Shown: positions 1 through 9,898 of the stretch, piece by piece
Numbering within the stretch: the first letter of the stretch is position 1
Layout: every line of letters begins with the position of its first letter
Assembly (NCBI RefSeq): GCF_000090795.2
Contig: NW_003546902.1
Coordinates: forward strand, 14,003 to 37,427
Source of the DNA: Amphimedon queenslandica
Lineage: Eukaryota > Porifera > Demospongiae > Haplosclerida > Niphatidae
Direction: 5' to 3'
Length of the DNA: 23,425 nucleotides
Translations under genes and position numbers: made by a program
The notes under the pieces: model-generated
What the model saw: only the letters and a program-made list of their open reading frames with translations
Databases searched by the model: none
What the model was told of the DNA's origin: nothing

Positions 1-673
1 ATGATAAGAGAACTAATACTATACTCATTAGAAGGAGTATTAATAGCCACATAAAATGTGTCATTAGCACTAATATTAATAGCATATCCAGTTAGACAGT
101 GTTCCTCAGTGTCATTCTGATATGTCCAACTGATCATCATTGTGCTATTATTAATTGCATTCACTGATATGTTACTAACTGAAGCTGGTGCATCTATTAA
201 TAAATTAATGTACCTAAATATACATAAATAATAAAATCATTACTTGCAACATCAATGGTGAATCGTATTAAAGTGCTTCCATCTGCTGCACAATCAACAT
301 TAGCTCCATCTAGTGTAACTGGAACAGAATCATTTATAGCTGTGCTTATTACTGTTGTACTGTTTGATTCGTTAATATTGACAAAAAAACTATCAACAGT
401 ATCATTCAATGAACCATCTGGCCTTAGTAATTCTACTGTCCCTTTGTCTCCATGCCAAATAGCTGCTCCTCCAGTTCCAGTGAGTATACAAGTTAGTACT
501 AATTTGTCACCAGGACATACAATGGAATAAGTTGGTGCTGTTTGAGTGAATTGAACCACTGATGGCACTAAACCATTGATAAAATAGTTATTATCCATTA
601 ACATTAACATACTGGATGCAACAAGACTCAGGCATTCAGCCAATACAAGACTCCAGTAGATTCTAATAGCCAT
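1..673 (-). CDS. Ig/FN3 cell-surface receptor R1, N-terminal part (cut by left window edge)
   Basis: I do not recognise a named gene. My model on the minus strand is exon 1 673-613, exon 2 567-244 and exon 3 193 to the window edge; introns are 45 and 50 nt, both phase 1. Exon 1 encodes a signal peptide (starts MAIRIYWSLVLAECLSLVAS). Exon 2 encodes one Ig-like domain: the B-strand cysteine lies in LVLTC, a core Trp in AAIWHG, and the F-strand cysteine in NVDCAADG. Several N-x-S/T sites are present. Exon 3 begins a fibronectin type III domain (ISWTYQNDTEEHCLTGYAI). The reading frame stays open through the first intron (donor GTATGT), so an unspliced form with about 15 extra residues is possible; the paralogue R2 has stops there, which supports splicing. 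Its ATG faces NLR1 across about 1.07 kb. The rest of the gene lies to the left. Confidence is high for the domains and moderate for the splice sites. Confidence 0.75.
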
Positions 674-892
674 TATTCCTCCTCTAAAGGTAACCTGTTA
701 CTGACTGTGTAAATGAATACACTCCTCCTTACTACACTGTTTACTTTAGAGAACAGTGTACATATACACTGTGAACATAATGTGAAGTGTAACTTAATGC
801 ATAAGTGTATAAACTGTAGCTACAAATACTACACTTATCGTGTTCCAGTAACTATTTTCATAAGGTGCTATATACCACACACATACACTGAA

Positions 893-972
893 TTACACCC
901 ATCCTTTATAGCATACACTGGACCCATCTTATACTAATACACCCATTTTTTGGTAGTACACCCATCTTTTCT
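893..972. repeat. CACCCAT motif cluster, unit 1
   Basis: Degenerate short tandem units of the form TACACCCATCTTTT or ACCCATTTTTTGG, about 17-25 nt apart, repeated four times. The same cluster occurs at 9614-9674 and 19098-19178, always about 0.2-0.8 kb upstream of the NLR start. Function unknown. Confidence 0.6.
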
Positions 973-1672
973 ACTTACTGTGACTGGCTGGAAAAGTTTG
1001 CTTTTTGTAAATGTAATAGTGTAGCGACTAGTAGTGTCAAAATGCAAAATGCTATAGTATAATATTAAACTTTGAGAACACAGCATACAATCAATTAATG
1101 CCCTGCAATAGAAGTGGGGGAGAGAGGGAGGGAGAGAGAACTATACTGTTTATTGTGTGAAATGACCATATTTGGTCATAATAATGGAAAATTCTGTAAC
1201 AACAATGTAGTAGAGAATCACTCTCACATGACATTGATAATGATCCATGAATATAATTCAATGATAGTTCAGTTACACATACACCCACTTTTCCCAGTGC
1301 TTGAAACTGCTCACTCTCTCTACCATTAGTGACTGGATAACGCAGTTTACAGGTATTTTGTATTTTATACATACTGACATAAAAATGCATTGTGAACATT
1401 ACTTAATATGCCATGCAATAGAGTGGTACTTTTCTATGTTACATATTTCAGTCAAATACAGTTTTGTCAATTTAAGGACATAATAATTATTATAAACTAC
1501 ACGCATGATTGTATCATATAGATCTAAGTAATAGCATTGCACCTGCATCTGATAATAATCACATGAATGTTATTACAACAAGTTCAAAGGAAGTTGGAGT
1601 TGACAACCCTCAACTTACTTTGTGAATCCTTGGCTTTGTCGCTTTCCTTCTTTTTTCCTTCTTTATTGTGGT

Positions 1673-1738
1673 GTAAGTGATCACTCAAATAGCTACACCT
1701 TAAGTTACCTAATTCTCTCATTGTCCTCCATACTATAG
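1673..1738 (+). other. Candidate 66-nt intron in the 5'UTR of NLR1
   Basis: A strong donor (GTAAGT at 1673) and an acceptor (CCATACTATAG, AG at 1737-1738) frame 66 nt ending six bases before the NLR1 start codon. The identical arrangement and length occur at 10446-10511 before NLR2. Before NLR3 only the acceptor half is present. This is inference from splice-site consensus; the block could instead be a core promoter element. Confidence 0.35.
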
Positions 1739-1744
1739 TACAAG

Positions 1745-1982
1745 ATGATTGATGTCTCTCAATGGAGAGCAAGTATTGGACTGTGGAACTACTGTCAAGC
1801 TGCCTCCAGTAGACCAGCTAATGGCCACCACTCTCACTCATTCAAAGCTGCAGTAGACAGCAAGTCAGGCAGTACTACATCAGGAGAGAAGATATCTAAA
1901 CTGCCAGCAGCTCTGTCTCTTATTGTTTCTCTTCTTTTATCTTTATTAAGATATATGAAGCTCAGTTTTATTCCTCCAACTG
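1745..1982 (+). CDS. NLR1 exon 1: conserved leader (part 1)
   Basis: Encodes a motif SQWRASIGLWNYCQ, a Ser/Thr/Lys-rich middle and a hydrophobic stretch ALSLIVSLLLSLL. Read without splicing it stops at 2005. Using donor G|GTAAAC at 1983 and acceptor AATAG at 2032 (50 nt), the frame continues directly into the 2A exon. The same splice works in NLR2 and NLR3. Over 79 residues it differs from NLR3 at 4 positions and from NLR2 at 6. Confidence 0.75.
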
Positions 1983-4900
1983 GTAAACAAGTTAACAGTA
2001 TATAATATTATCATACAGTGTATTTACAATAGGTATAATTACTGTTACTGCTATGATCCACTGCCTCCAGTCATTATTCTTGTTTATAGCTGCTATTGGC
2101 AGTAGCTCTGACCTGATCTACTATGTGGTTTTACTTCTCCTCCTCTTATCAGGAGATGTTGAACTTAATCCTGGTCCTATGATTGATGATCAACCTGATA
2201 TTTTCTTATTACTTCAATGGCTTGAACCACTTGTTGACTGGCAATCATTTGGTCTTCTCTTACCTGGAATAACACAACAAGATATTACAACAATTGAAGA
2301 ATTTGCAATTAATGCTGAACAAAGTAAAGGAGCCCTCTTTTCTAAATGGCTTAAGAAGAATCCTACAGCAATATGGAGAGATGTACTTAATGCATTGACT
2401 AAAAGAAAAGAGATAAATTTGTTACAAACTATTAATGATCAGTTACAAGTACATCAATGTACAGGAGGTATGATCATGTATTAATAATTATATTAAATGT
2501 ATAATAGGTAATACTGATGCTCCTACTAGTACTGTACCAGTAGTATCTACTGTATCATCATCAGTTACTGTAATTGATAAACCTGTTACTAGTACTACAT
2601 CAGGTGAACATACACTTAATACAACACTCATTAACTGATACACTACTGCAGGTAATCCAAAGGATATATTAAGGACTCATTCTGATAAATTAGTTCATGC
2701 TATTAGTGTGAATCTATGCAATGTAACTGATGCACTGTATGCTAAAGAACTGATACCACAACAAACTAAAGAGGACATTCATGTATTAGGAGTAACTGAT
2801 AATAAAAAAGCAAGCAACCTTGTTCATGTCTTAGAGGTACAGTTAGAAGCGAGCCCAGCACGTAATCCAAAGAAGTATCTTATTGATATATGTCATGCAT
2901 TAATAAACCAGCAACATCGTACACTAACAGATATTGCTACCTCTATATTACACCAGTTAGGTGAGTGTGTGTGTGTGTGTACATTATCAGTGATCAATAT
3001 AGTCATTATATCTCAATACATTAGGTCAGTCTATACCTGATAATGTCACATCCATTAGTTCAATACCTGATAATGTTCAAGGATATGCTGACAATATGAG
3101 ACAACACTACAAACACCAACCTATTGTTGCTACAGACTGGCCACCAAGAATTGGAAAAGATTTCTTTGGAAGACTAGCACTAGTAGAAAAACAAGACTCC
3201 AGAACGCAAGCAGAATCAGCTTGGCATATGCTAAGAGGACAAGTTGATGAAATATTTAGACTAACTGAAAACAAAGAGATAAGAGTTGAAGATGTCCTCC
3301 AACCAACAGATAGTTCTCTGTCTCTCAGAGTAGTAATAGATGGTCCTCCTGGTATTGGCAAGACAACACTCTGTCGTAAACTGTTAAATATGTGGTCTAA
3401 TGGACAACTTTTACAGCAACAGTATGACTTGGTACTTTACTGTCCTTTAAGAAATAGCAAGATAGCTACAGCTACTACACTAGCTGACCTGTTTGAATAT
3501 AGACGTTATGAAGTTCAAATGGTAGCTGAATGGTTTGAGAAGAGGAATGGAGACAGATTGCTGATAATCTTTGATGGTTGGGATGAACTAAGTGAACAGC
3601 TCAGACAGTCTTCATTAGCTACTAGTATCATTCATAGAAAGCAGTTAGACCAATGTTCAGTAATTGTTACCTCTCGTAGCTATGCCTCCTCTTCACTTTT
3701 AAAAATTCAAAATCTCAGCAGACATGTTCAGGTCATTGGGTTTTCTAAGGAAGAAATATCAACAGTAATTATACAAACACTTCAAAAAGATACAAAACTA
3801 GCACAAAAACTCATTGATAAAAGCAGCTTGGCACTTCTTTTATCTAAACCATTCACAACTACTCAAAGCAGTAAGGACTCACAACTAGCAGTGAAACTCA
3901 TTAATGATCTTAAAGTACGAAATGATGTCCAATCATTGTGTTATGTACCACTAGTCTGTTCCATGGTCATCTTAGTTTATTGTAAGGAAGGAGGACACTT
4001 ACCAACAACACTCACTCAACTCTATGAGAACTTTATGTTACAAACTATCAGAAGACATGTGGAAATAAAACCAAGACATGACATTGACCCATATACTTTA
4101 GGCAGTCTTTCTTCATTACCATCACAATTAGCTAAACCTTTACAAGAGATGTGTCAATTAGCTTATACTAACCTGGCTAATACAACAATGACATTCTCTT
4201 CACATCAACTACAGTCACTGAGTGAGGCAGTCAAGGAAGACTACCTTGGATTGATGACAACATTCACAGAATATGATGAGAAAAAGTATCAGTTCCTTCA
4301 CTTGAGTATACAGGAATTTCTAGCTGCATGGTGGTTAGCTAAGCATGAGAAGAAGACAGAGGAAGTGTTTAACGATCACTTTGATGATGATCACTTTCGA
4401 ATGTGTCTGAGGTTTGTAGCAGGTCTAACTCACCTTGAACATGAGAGCTATCAACAGTATTTTAATAAACAACAACTTGACTTAGATTGTAAGTGGAAGC
4501 CATTGTTTGGATTTGAGACTTGTCATCTCTCATACTTCTATCAGAATCCTGAGATTAGACAATTTGATCATGTCAGTTGTTATGATTTTGACAATGTTCC
4601 CATTCTTCTTCTTCAACTCCTGTATGAATCACAGAACACAACATTATGTCAAGTATTAGCACAATCCATCAACAACCACTCACTGTGTTTGTATCTGTCA
4701 TTATCATTGTTTGACTGGTTGTGTTTCAGTTATTGTATAAACAATTCCAACACAACATGGAATCACTTGCACCTGGGGTATGTACTTAACCAGTCACTAT
4801 CAGTCTTCACTGCTGGACTAACTAATAACTCACTACAGACCCAGTGTAAGAGACTGGAGGTAATGTCGAAAGAACCCACTGATGAATTATTATACAAATT

Positions 4901-6314
4901 ATTACAACCATCATTTCTATGCAATGTCCAGGAGTGCTATTATGAGTTAGATAAAGGTCAATATGTTCCCTGCCTTGTATTGTTACACTTCCTCAATCTT
5001 CCTCAATTGAAGATTCTGCACTTAATAATAGAACATCCTACTATACCAACAGTTGACAATACATACTACACAGACAAGTGCACTGAACTTGAGAAATGTA
5101 TAGAAATAAATTCAACACTACAAGAAATGAAGATTAAGTATATTGGATGGAATGAAATATCAAGTACCATTACCAGTGTCATTAGAGGAGTAACAAGAAA
5201 TAAAACAATGACATCATTAACAATACATGCTTATGCTCCTCCTCCTTCTCTACCTGATGGAGTAATAGAGCAGTTATTAAAGGACAACAACACATTACAA
5301 GCTCTTTCACTAGACATACGTGATGAACTCCAACCATCATCACTGAATATAGTAGAGGTAAACACACCACTGACTGCACTAGAGATGGGAAAGAGTAGTA
5401 AACTGATGACATCATCACTCCTTTCACATATCAAAGGATTACACTGTCTGATATTACCTGAACCATACCCACCACATTTTCTATTTCTCTCTCATCCCAG
5501 TCTACATACACTTACTTTATCAGTATACATAGCTGAGAGTGCTATTAAACTATTTACTATTTTACAAACCAATACTACACTTAAAGCTCTGAATGTGGAG
5601 ATAGAGGAGAGAGTATATACCAGCAGTATTGGTACTAGTCTACAAAACATGCTAACACAAAACCAAACATTGAAATATCTAAATATGCTTAATCACTGGT
5701 ATTGTCCCTTTCCCAGTCCTGGTTCATTCCTGTCCTTCCTAACAACTGGTCTCAGACACAACACCAGTCTACAGCAGTTGAGTGTATCCATTCCACTCAA
5801 TGAAGAGACAATAACTTTTATTAATGTCATCTCTCAAAAGAACAATCTCACAGAATTTGAAATGAAGTTTATAATACTCGAGTCATACATTTACGACTTT
5901 GAGATTGAAAGCAGTGATGAAAGATGCATAGGTACAAATAGATGTCATGCGCGAAACTATAGTTTAGAAAATAGAAAGAGATCATTGTTTTATGAACAGG
6001 TACTACCTGCTGTTACTAACATGTTACAATCACATACAACCATCAGGCTACTGAGGATAGAGTGTGACATTAATACTGAGTCATCTCAACCTAACTGGAT
6101 AGAACTAGCACAACATTTATATGAAACTATCTTCATCCATCCATCACTTGAATATATTGAGATTTTTACTACTAAAATGAATTCTCCTTCTCTCCTGGAG
6201 GACACTCTTAACAATCAAAAGAAGACATTGATTGATAGACACAGAAAAGAACTACCACACAAACCACTACCAATAGTTAATGTTCATTGTCTAATATCAA
6301 TGGGTTATTATTAG
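1745..6314 (+). CDS. NLR1: leader-2A-Death-CARD-NACHT-LRR receptor
   Basis: NOD-like receptor of the sponge NLR family. My model has five exons: 1745-1982, 2033-2467, 2508-2603, 2652-2960 and 3025-6314. Introns are 50, 40, 48 and 64 nt, all phase 1 and each splitting a Gly codon; the total is 4368 nt, 1455 residues. Order: hydrophobic leader with 2A (1-127/128), Death domain (about 143-215), Ser/Thr/Val linker, CARD-like domain (about 257-359), NACHT with Walker A GPPGIGKTT (466-474) and Walker B LLIIFDGWDEL (538-548), the NLR signature FLHLSIQEFLAAWW (about 782), then degenerate leucine-rich repeats to the end. The start is chosen because ATG and flanks are conserved in all three paralogues. 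By family knowledge it is a cytosolic sensor whose death folds recruit signalling partners. It ends at TAG, without the C-terminal ZU5/Death exons of NLR2. Confidence 0.85.
2033..2467 (+). CDS. NLR1 exon 2: leader part 2, 2A peptide and Death domain
   Basis: Begins IITVTAMIHCLQS, with two hydrophobic stretches, then the 2A motif, then a Death-domain-like segment running LEPLVDW...LLPGIT...WLKKNPTAIWRDVLNAL. The WRDVLNAL helix and the spacing of hydrophobic residues are typical of Death domains. In NLR1 the 2A and Death domain share one exon, whereas in NLR2 and NLR3 an intron follows 2A immediately. The exon ends at donor G|GTATGA. Confidence 0.75.
2149..2178 (+). promoter_or_regulatory. 2A translational recoding motif, NLR1
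   Basis: SGDVELNPGP matches the 2A consensus D(V/I)ExNPG|P exactly and is preceded by a run of leucines. In known 2A peptides the ribosome skips the Gly-Pro bond, here between codons 2173-2175 and 2176-2178, releasing the upstream peptide and resuming with Pro. Activity is inferred from the motif. Confidence 0.9.
2652..2960 (+). CDS. NLR1 exon 4: CARD-like domain
   Basis: A death-fold segment from NPKDILRTHSDKLVHAI through VTDALYAKELIPQQTK to YLIDICHALINQQHRTL; helix pattern and length best fit CARD. The exon is phase 1 at both ends (309 nt). The flanking introns (2604-2651 and 2961-3024) are nearly copied around the CARD exons of NLR2 and NLR3. Distinguishing CARD from another death-fold class would need a profile search. 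Confidence 0.7.
2961..2980 (+). repeat. (GT)n run overlapping a splice donor
   Basis: The intron after the CARD exon opens GTGAGTGTGTGTGTGTGTGT. The same start recurs at 11652, 12615, 20469 and 20874 with different numbers of GT units, so the microsatellite overlaps the functional donor. Confidence 0.8.
3025..6314 (+). CDS. NLR1 exon 5: NACHT and LRR
   Basis: A single 3.29-kb exon. Walker A lies at 3342-3368 and Walker B at 3558-3590, followed by VIVTSRSYASSSLL, which fits the sensor 1 region (T-S-R). The LRR-like part has recurring units such as NNTLQALSLDI, NQTLKYLNM and HNTSLQQLSVSI. The NACHT half is closely similar to NLR2 and NLR3, and the LRR half is more diverged. No stops or frameshifts interrupt it. 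Confidence 0.9.
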
Positions 6315-6546
6315 TGAATTTTCATTTTAATTATAAATATTTTTTTAATAGTAATACTAATTTAGTGTACAAATTTTTGTGTTAATGGTATAACACTCAA
6401 AAATTAAAACCAGATACTTTTAATTGTCACAATTTTCACTGTTTTCCAATAGTTCATCATTATTGCATAATAATAATTAATTTTTTTTGACGGAATAATG
6501 CATATAATGAATATGTGCATATAACTAGGATGATTAGAATTTCTAT
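6315..6546. other. Convergent intergenic gap between NLR1 and R2
   Basis: 232 nt of very AT-rich sequence between the NLR1 stop and the R2 stop. I see no open frame, no trace of ZU5 or Death exons like those of NLR2, and no canonical AATAAA for NLR1. Confidence 0.5.
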
Positions 6547-6785
6547 TTACATCATTATTTGTCCATATGCAGCATTATTGTGTACAGCAATAATATCTTT
6601 ATTAACTGTTGATCTCTGATATGCAGTATTAGTGTGTACATTGATGTTAATATCTGTCTCCATTGGTGTATCATATATTGGTACTGGTACTGTAGTAGTT
6701 GGTTTATCAATGATCTCATCATATGTAGGAGTAGCCCCATCAGTACTGTACCTGTGTGTTATAATCATATTAAAGAAATGATGTA
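6547..6785 (-). CDS. R2 last exon: cytoplasmic tail
   Basis: Open frame to TAA at 6549-6547. It carries five tyrosines; YDEI and YGQI fit pYxxI-type SH2 ligands. Acceptor CCATAG at 6787-6786 gives the needed phase 1 join to the KRQR exon. A better-looking acceptor (ACACAG) about 48 nt downstream is out of phase. Confidence 0.55.
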
Positions 6786-9298
6786 CTATGGTGATGCTTC
6801 ATTTCAATATGCACAACAATAAGCTTAGTAGTCTATGTTATGTTTTCAAAAATTGGGACTTTTAAAATGCTCGTAAGTCAAAAAATTGAAGTCGGAATCA
6901 GCTCAAACTTTCTACACAGCATAAGTACATCAATATGTATCAAAAAATGTAATAAAAATTTGGGATGATTTTGGAGCCATTTTTTGGAAAAAACCATTAT
7001 AGCCTTGGGTATTTTTTCAAAAATTGGTCATTTTAAAAAATGGTCATAACTCAAAAAATTAAAGTCGGAATCAGCTCAAACTTTCTACACAGCATTAGGA
7101 CATCAATATGTATCAAAAAATGTAATAAAAATTTGTGGTGATTTTGGAGCCATTTTTTGAAAAAAATCATGGGCTATATATAGCCTTAGGTATTTTTTCA
7201 AAAATTGGCTGTTTTTTAAAAATGGTCATAACTCAAAAAATTAAAGTCGGAATTAGCTCAAACTTTCTACACAGCATTAGGACATCAATATGTACCAGAA
7301 AATTCAATAAAAATTTGGGGTGATTTCAGAGCCATTTTTTGAAAAAAATCATGGGCTATAGGTATTTTTCAAAAATTGGCCATTTTAAAAAATGGTCATA
7401 ACTCAAAAAATTGAAGTTAGAATCAGTTGAAACTTTCTACAACATAAGTACATTAATGTGTACCAGAAAATGTAATCGAATTGGGGAATGATTTCGGAGC
7501 CATTTGGTCATTTTTAAAAAGTGCTCACAGTATAAAATTTTGAAGTCGGAGTCAACTCAAACTTTTTATATGGCATGTGTACTTCATTATGTATTGGAAA
7601 TTGTAATAAATTACTTACATTTTAAATTCTACACTATTGTTAGATTTACCTGTATAATAACATTATATTTATTACAAGTTAATAGATTCTTACTTCTTTG
7701 TCTTTTAATTACCATTACTATTATCAACATAATAATAATAATGATTATAATTAATAATACTGTTCCAACAGCTCCTGATACAATAGGAACAACACTAGAG
7801 CCACTAGTACTTGTACTGGGCTTTGGGATCATAGCTGATGATGTCACTACTGATGCACTTCCAGTACCACTAATAGTTAATGTACCAGTAGCAGTGGGTA
7901 CTGATACTATTAATGAATATATTAATTATTATGTACTTTGATATTATTATTTACTCGACATAGGTGTTATAAGTAATGATGATGTACTGGTGCTTATATC
8001 TTTAACTAATGTAACTATTAACATATAATGAATAAATAATGAATAAATACAGTCATAATGCACCAATATAGTACCTGATGATGATGATGATGGTACATAA
8101 CTACTGGTCATTGTAGGAACAATAGCTACATTGACTATACATTAACAATTCAATGACAATTGCTGTTATAATATATTGTACCATTAACAGTAGCTGATGG
8201 TCCATATCCAATAACATTAACAGGAATGATAGTAATAGTGTAGTTTGTATCAGTAAGAGGTAGTCCAGTAATAGTAATATTAGTGTTAGCTGTATTGCTG
8301 TTGAATATGATACTGTTTGATGCACTGTATACATTAATAATGTAATGCTGAATAGGAGGAACTGGTATAGTAGAATCCTATTTTAATAAATAATAATAAA
8401 TATTAGTAATATCTTAACATACTTCATTGTTATTCCACCATATTGTAATACTATCAGTTGATATCTGATCCCAACTAATATTAACAACTTGAGCTGGTAC
8501 TATAAGAAATACAATGAGTGTGTGTGTATAGTACTTACCATTCCATATATACTGTATTAATGATGAAGGAGGTCCTTCTCTTCCAATAGTATCAATAGGA
8601 ATAATAATAAATGAATAATTAGTACCAATAATAAGAGAACTAATATAATACTCATTAGAAGGAGTATTGATAGCCCCAAGCATGCCATTAGCACTAATAT
8701 TAATAGCATATCCAGTTAGACAGTGTTCCTCAGTGTCATTCTGATATGTCCAACTGATCAACATTGTGCTATTATTAATTGCATTCACTGATACATTATT
8801 AACTGAAACTGGTGCATCTATTAATAAGTTAATGACCCTAAATAAACATAAATAATAATAAAATCATTACCTGCAACATCAATTGTAAATTGTTTGGCAT
8901 TGGCTCCATCTGCTAGACAGACAATATTAGCTCCATCTAGTGTAACTGAAACATTATTATCAATAGCTGTGCTTATCAATGTTGTACTGTTTGATTCATT
9001 AATATTTACAAAGAAGCTATTAAGTGTCCCATTCATTGGGCCACTTGTCAGTAGCAATCTCTGTATTCCATCTCCTTGCCAAACAACAGCTCCTCCAGTT
9101 TCAGCCACTATACAAGTAAGTACTAATCTGTCACCAGGACATACAATGGAATAATCTGGTGCCGTTTGAGCGAATTGAACCACTGATGCCACTAAACCAT
9201 TGATAAGGTTACTATAGTTATATACATTTTAACTCACTGGATGCAACAAGACTCAGACATTCAGTCAATACAAGACACCAGTAGATACCAGTAGCCAT
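6547..9298 (-). CDS. Ig/FN3 transmembrane receptor R2 with tyrosine-rich tail
   Basis: No named gene recognised. My minus-strand model is 9298-9238, 9191-8871, 8817-8539, 8499-8423, 8377-8182, 8125-8075, 8014-7955, 7906-7694 and 6785-6547: 1497 nt, 498 residues plus stop. Order: signal peptide (MATGIYWCLVLTECLSLVAS), Ig domain with VLTC and ANIVCLADG cysteines (21-127), FN3 (128-220), FN3 starting PAQVVNISWDQ (221-311), Ser/Thr-rich stalk, membrane span GAVGTVLLIIIIIIIMLII (about 390-415) with stop-transfer KRQR, and a roughly 79-residue tail with PTYDEI, PIYDTP, NTAYQRS and AAYGQI. The last intron is about 0.9 kb and holds tandem repeats, so the start of the tail exon is the weakest point. 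It should be a type I surface receptor whose tail binds SH2-type partners when phosphorylated (inference). It is paired head-to-head with NLR2. Confidence 0.75.
6840..7600. repeat. Diverged tandem repeat array inside the R2 intron
   Basis: About five copies, 130-182 nt apart, of a unit containing TGGTCATAACTCAAAAAATT, AAGTCGGAATCAGCTCAAAC and TTTCTACACAGCATTAGGAC. Copy anchors are near 6868, 7041, 7223, 7393 and 7522. Two more copies lie at about 18160-18480 in unit 3. No coding capacity was recognised. Confidence 0.8.
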
Positions 9299-9613
9299 TA
9301 GATATTCCTCTTCTGATAAAGGTAACCTGTTACTGACTGTGTAAATAAATACACTCCTCCTTACCACACTGTTTACTTAACTAAGAACAATGTATACAGT
9401 GAACATAATGTGAAGTGTATGTTAGTAGTTAGTACATCAGTGTATAAACTATAGCTATGTGTACTACACTTAAAACTAGTGTAGAATTGTAGATTAATTA
9501 AGAGATACAGCAGAAATCTGCCTCAGAAAATAAAGAAAAATTATTATTTTAATAATATTCAGTGTTGTTGGTGTGTTCTAGCAACAGGTGCTATATACCT
9601 CACACATACACTG

Positions 9614-9674
9614 ATACACCCATCCTTTGTACTAATACACCCATTTTTTGGTAGTACACCCATCTTTTCTACTT
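9614..9674. repeat. CACCCAT motif cluster, unit 2
   Basis: Three short units of the type TACACCCATCTTTT or TACACCCATTTTTTGG, in the same order as in unit 1. Confidence 0.6.
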
Positions 9675-9849
9675 ACTGTGGCTGGCTGCAAAAGCTTGCT
9701 TCTTTTAAAAAATAGTAACTTTGTGCTCATTGTTACATCACTGTGATAGTATAAATGTAATAGTGTAGCAACTATAGGAAAGTCAAAATGTAAAATGTTA
9801 TGATAAAGCTTTGAGAACACAAATATACAATCCACTAATACCCACAATA

Positions 9850-9898
9850 GAAGTAAAGAGAGAGAGAGGGAGAGAGGAAGGGAGGGAGGGAAAGAGAA
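9850..9898. repeat. Purine-rich GA tract
   Basis: A run of GAGAG/GGGAGGG blocks, longer than its counterpart at about 1119-1138 and at the homologous place. It is a simple repeat; it could bind GAGA-type factors, but nothing shows that. Confidence 0.7.

Larger units (their letters stand above)
674..1744. promoter_or_regulatory. Head-to-head intergenic region between R1 and NLR1 (candidate bidirectional promoter)
   Basis: No convincing coding exon lies here; the short open frames are not conserved in the paralogous region. The stretch is homologous to 9299-10517 and its distal part to about 19030-19180. It holds a cluster of CACCCAT-type motifs (about 893-972), a purine-rich GAGAGAGGGAGGGAGAGAG tract (about 1119-1138), and a pyrimidine-rich stretch at about 1640-1668 just before a candidate 5'UTR intron. 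No confident TATA box was found. Regulation of both genes from here is inferred from orientation and from conservation between duplicated units. Confidence 0.45.

Noticed and set aside
255..530. Plus-strand open frame opposite R1 (and its copy at 8894-9154)
   Set aside because: It is the antisense shadow of the Ig exon; the minus frame has signal peptide, Ig cysteines and splice sites.
713..1483. Small plus- and minus-strand open frames in the R1-NLR1 intergenic region
   Set aside because: Not conserved as frames in the homologous region 9299-10517, low complexity and no domain.
1745..2005. Exon 1 as a stand-alone 86-residue gene
   Set aside because: A 50-nt phase 1 intron joins it in frame to the 2A exon in all three copies; the unspliced ends differ between copies.
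2149..2178. 2A as part of a retrotransposon or viral polyprotein
   Set aside because: No reverse transcriptase, integrase, capsid or polymerase is present; the downstream frame is an NLR in all three cases.
6840..7600. CRISPR-like array
   Set aside because: Units are long, degenerate and lack uniform short repeats with unique spacers; the context is an animal intron.
7504..7941. Plus-strand open frame across the R2 membrane exon
   Set aside because: Antisense to a spliced exon with a good membrane span; AT-rich low-complexity protein with no domain.
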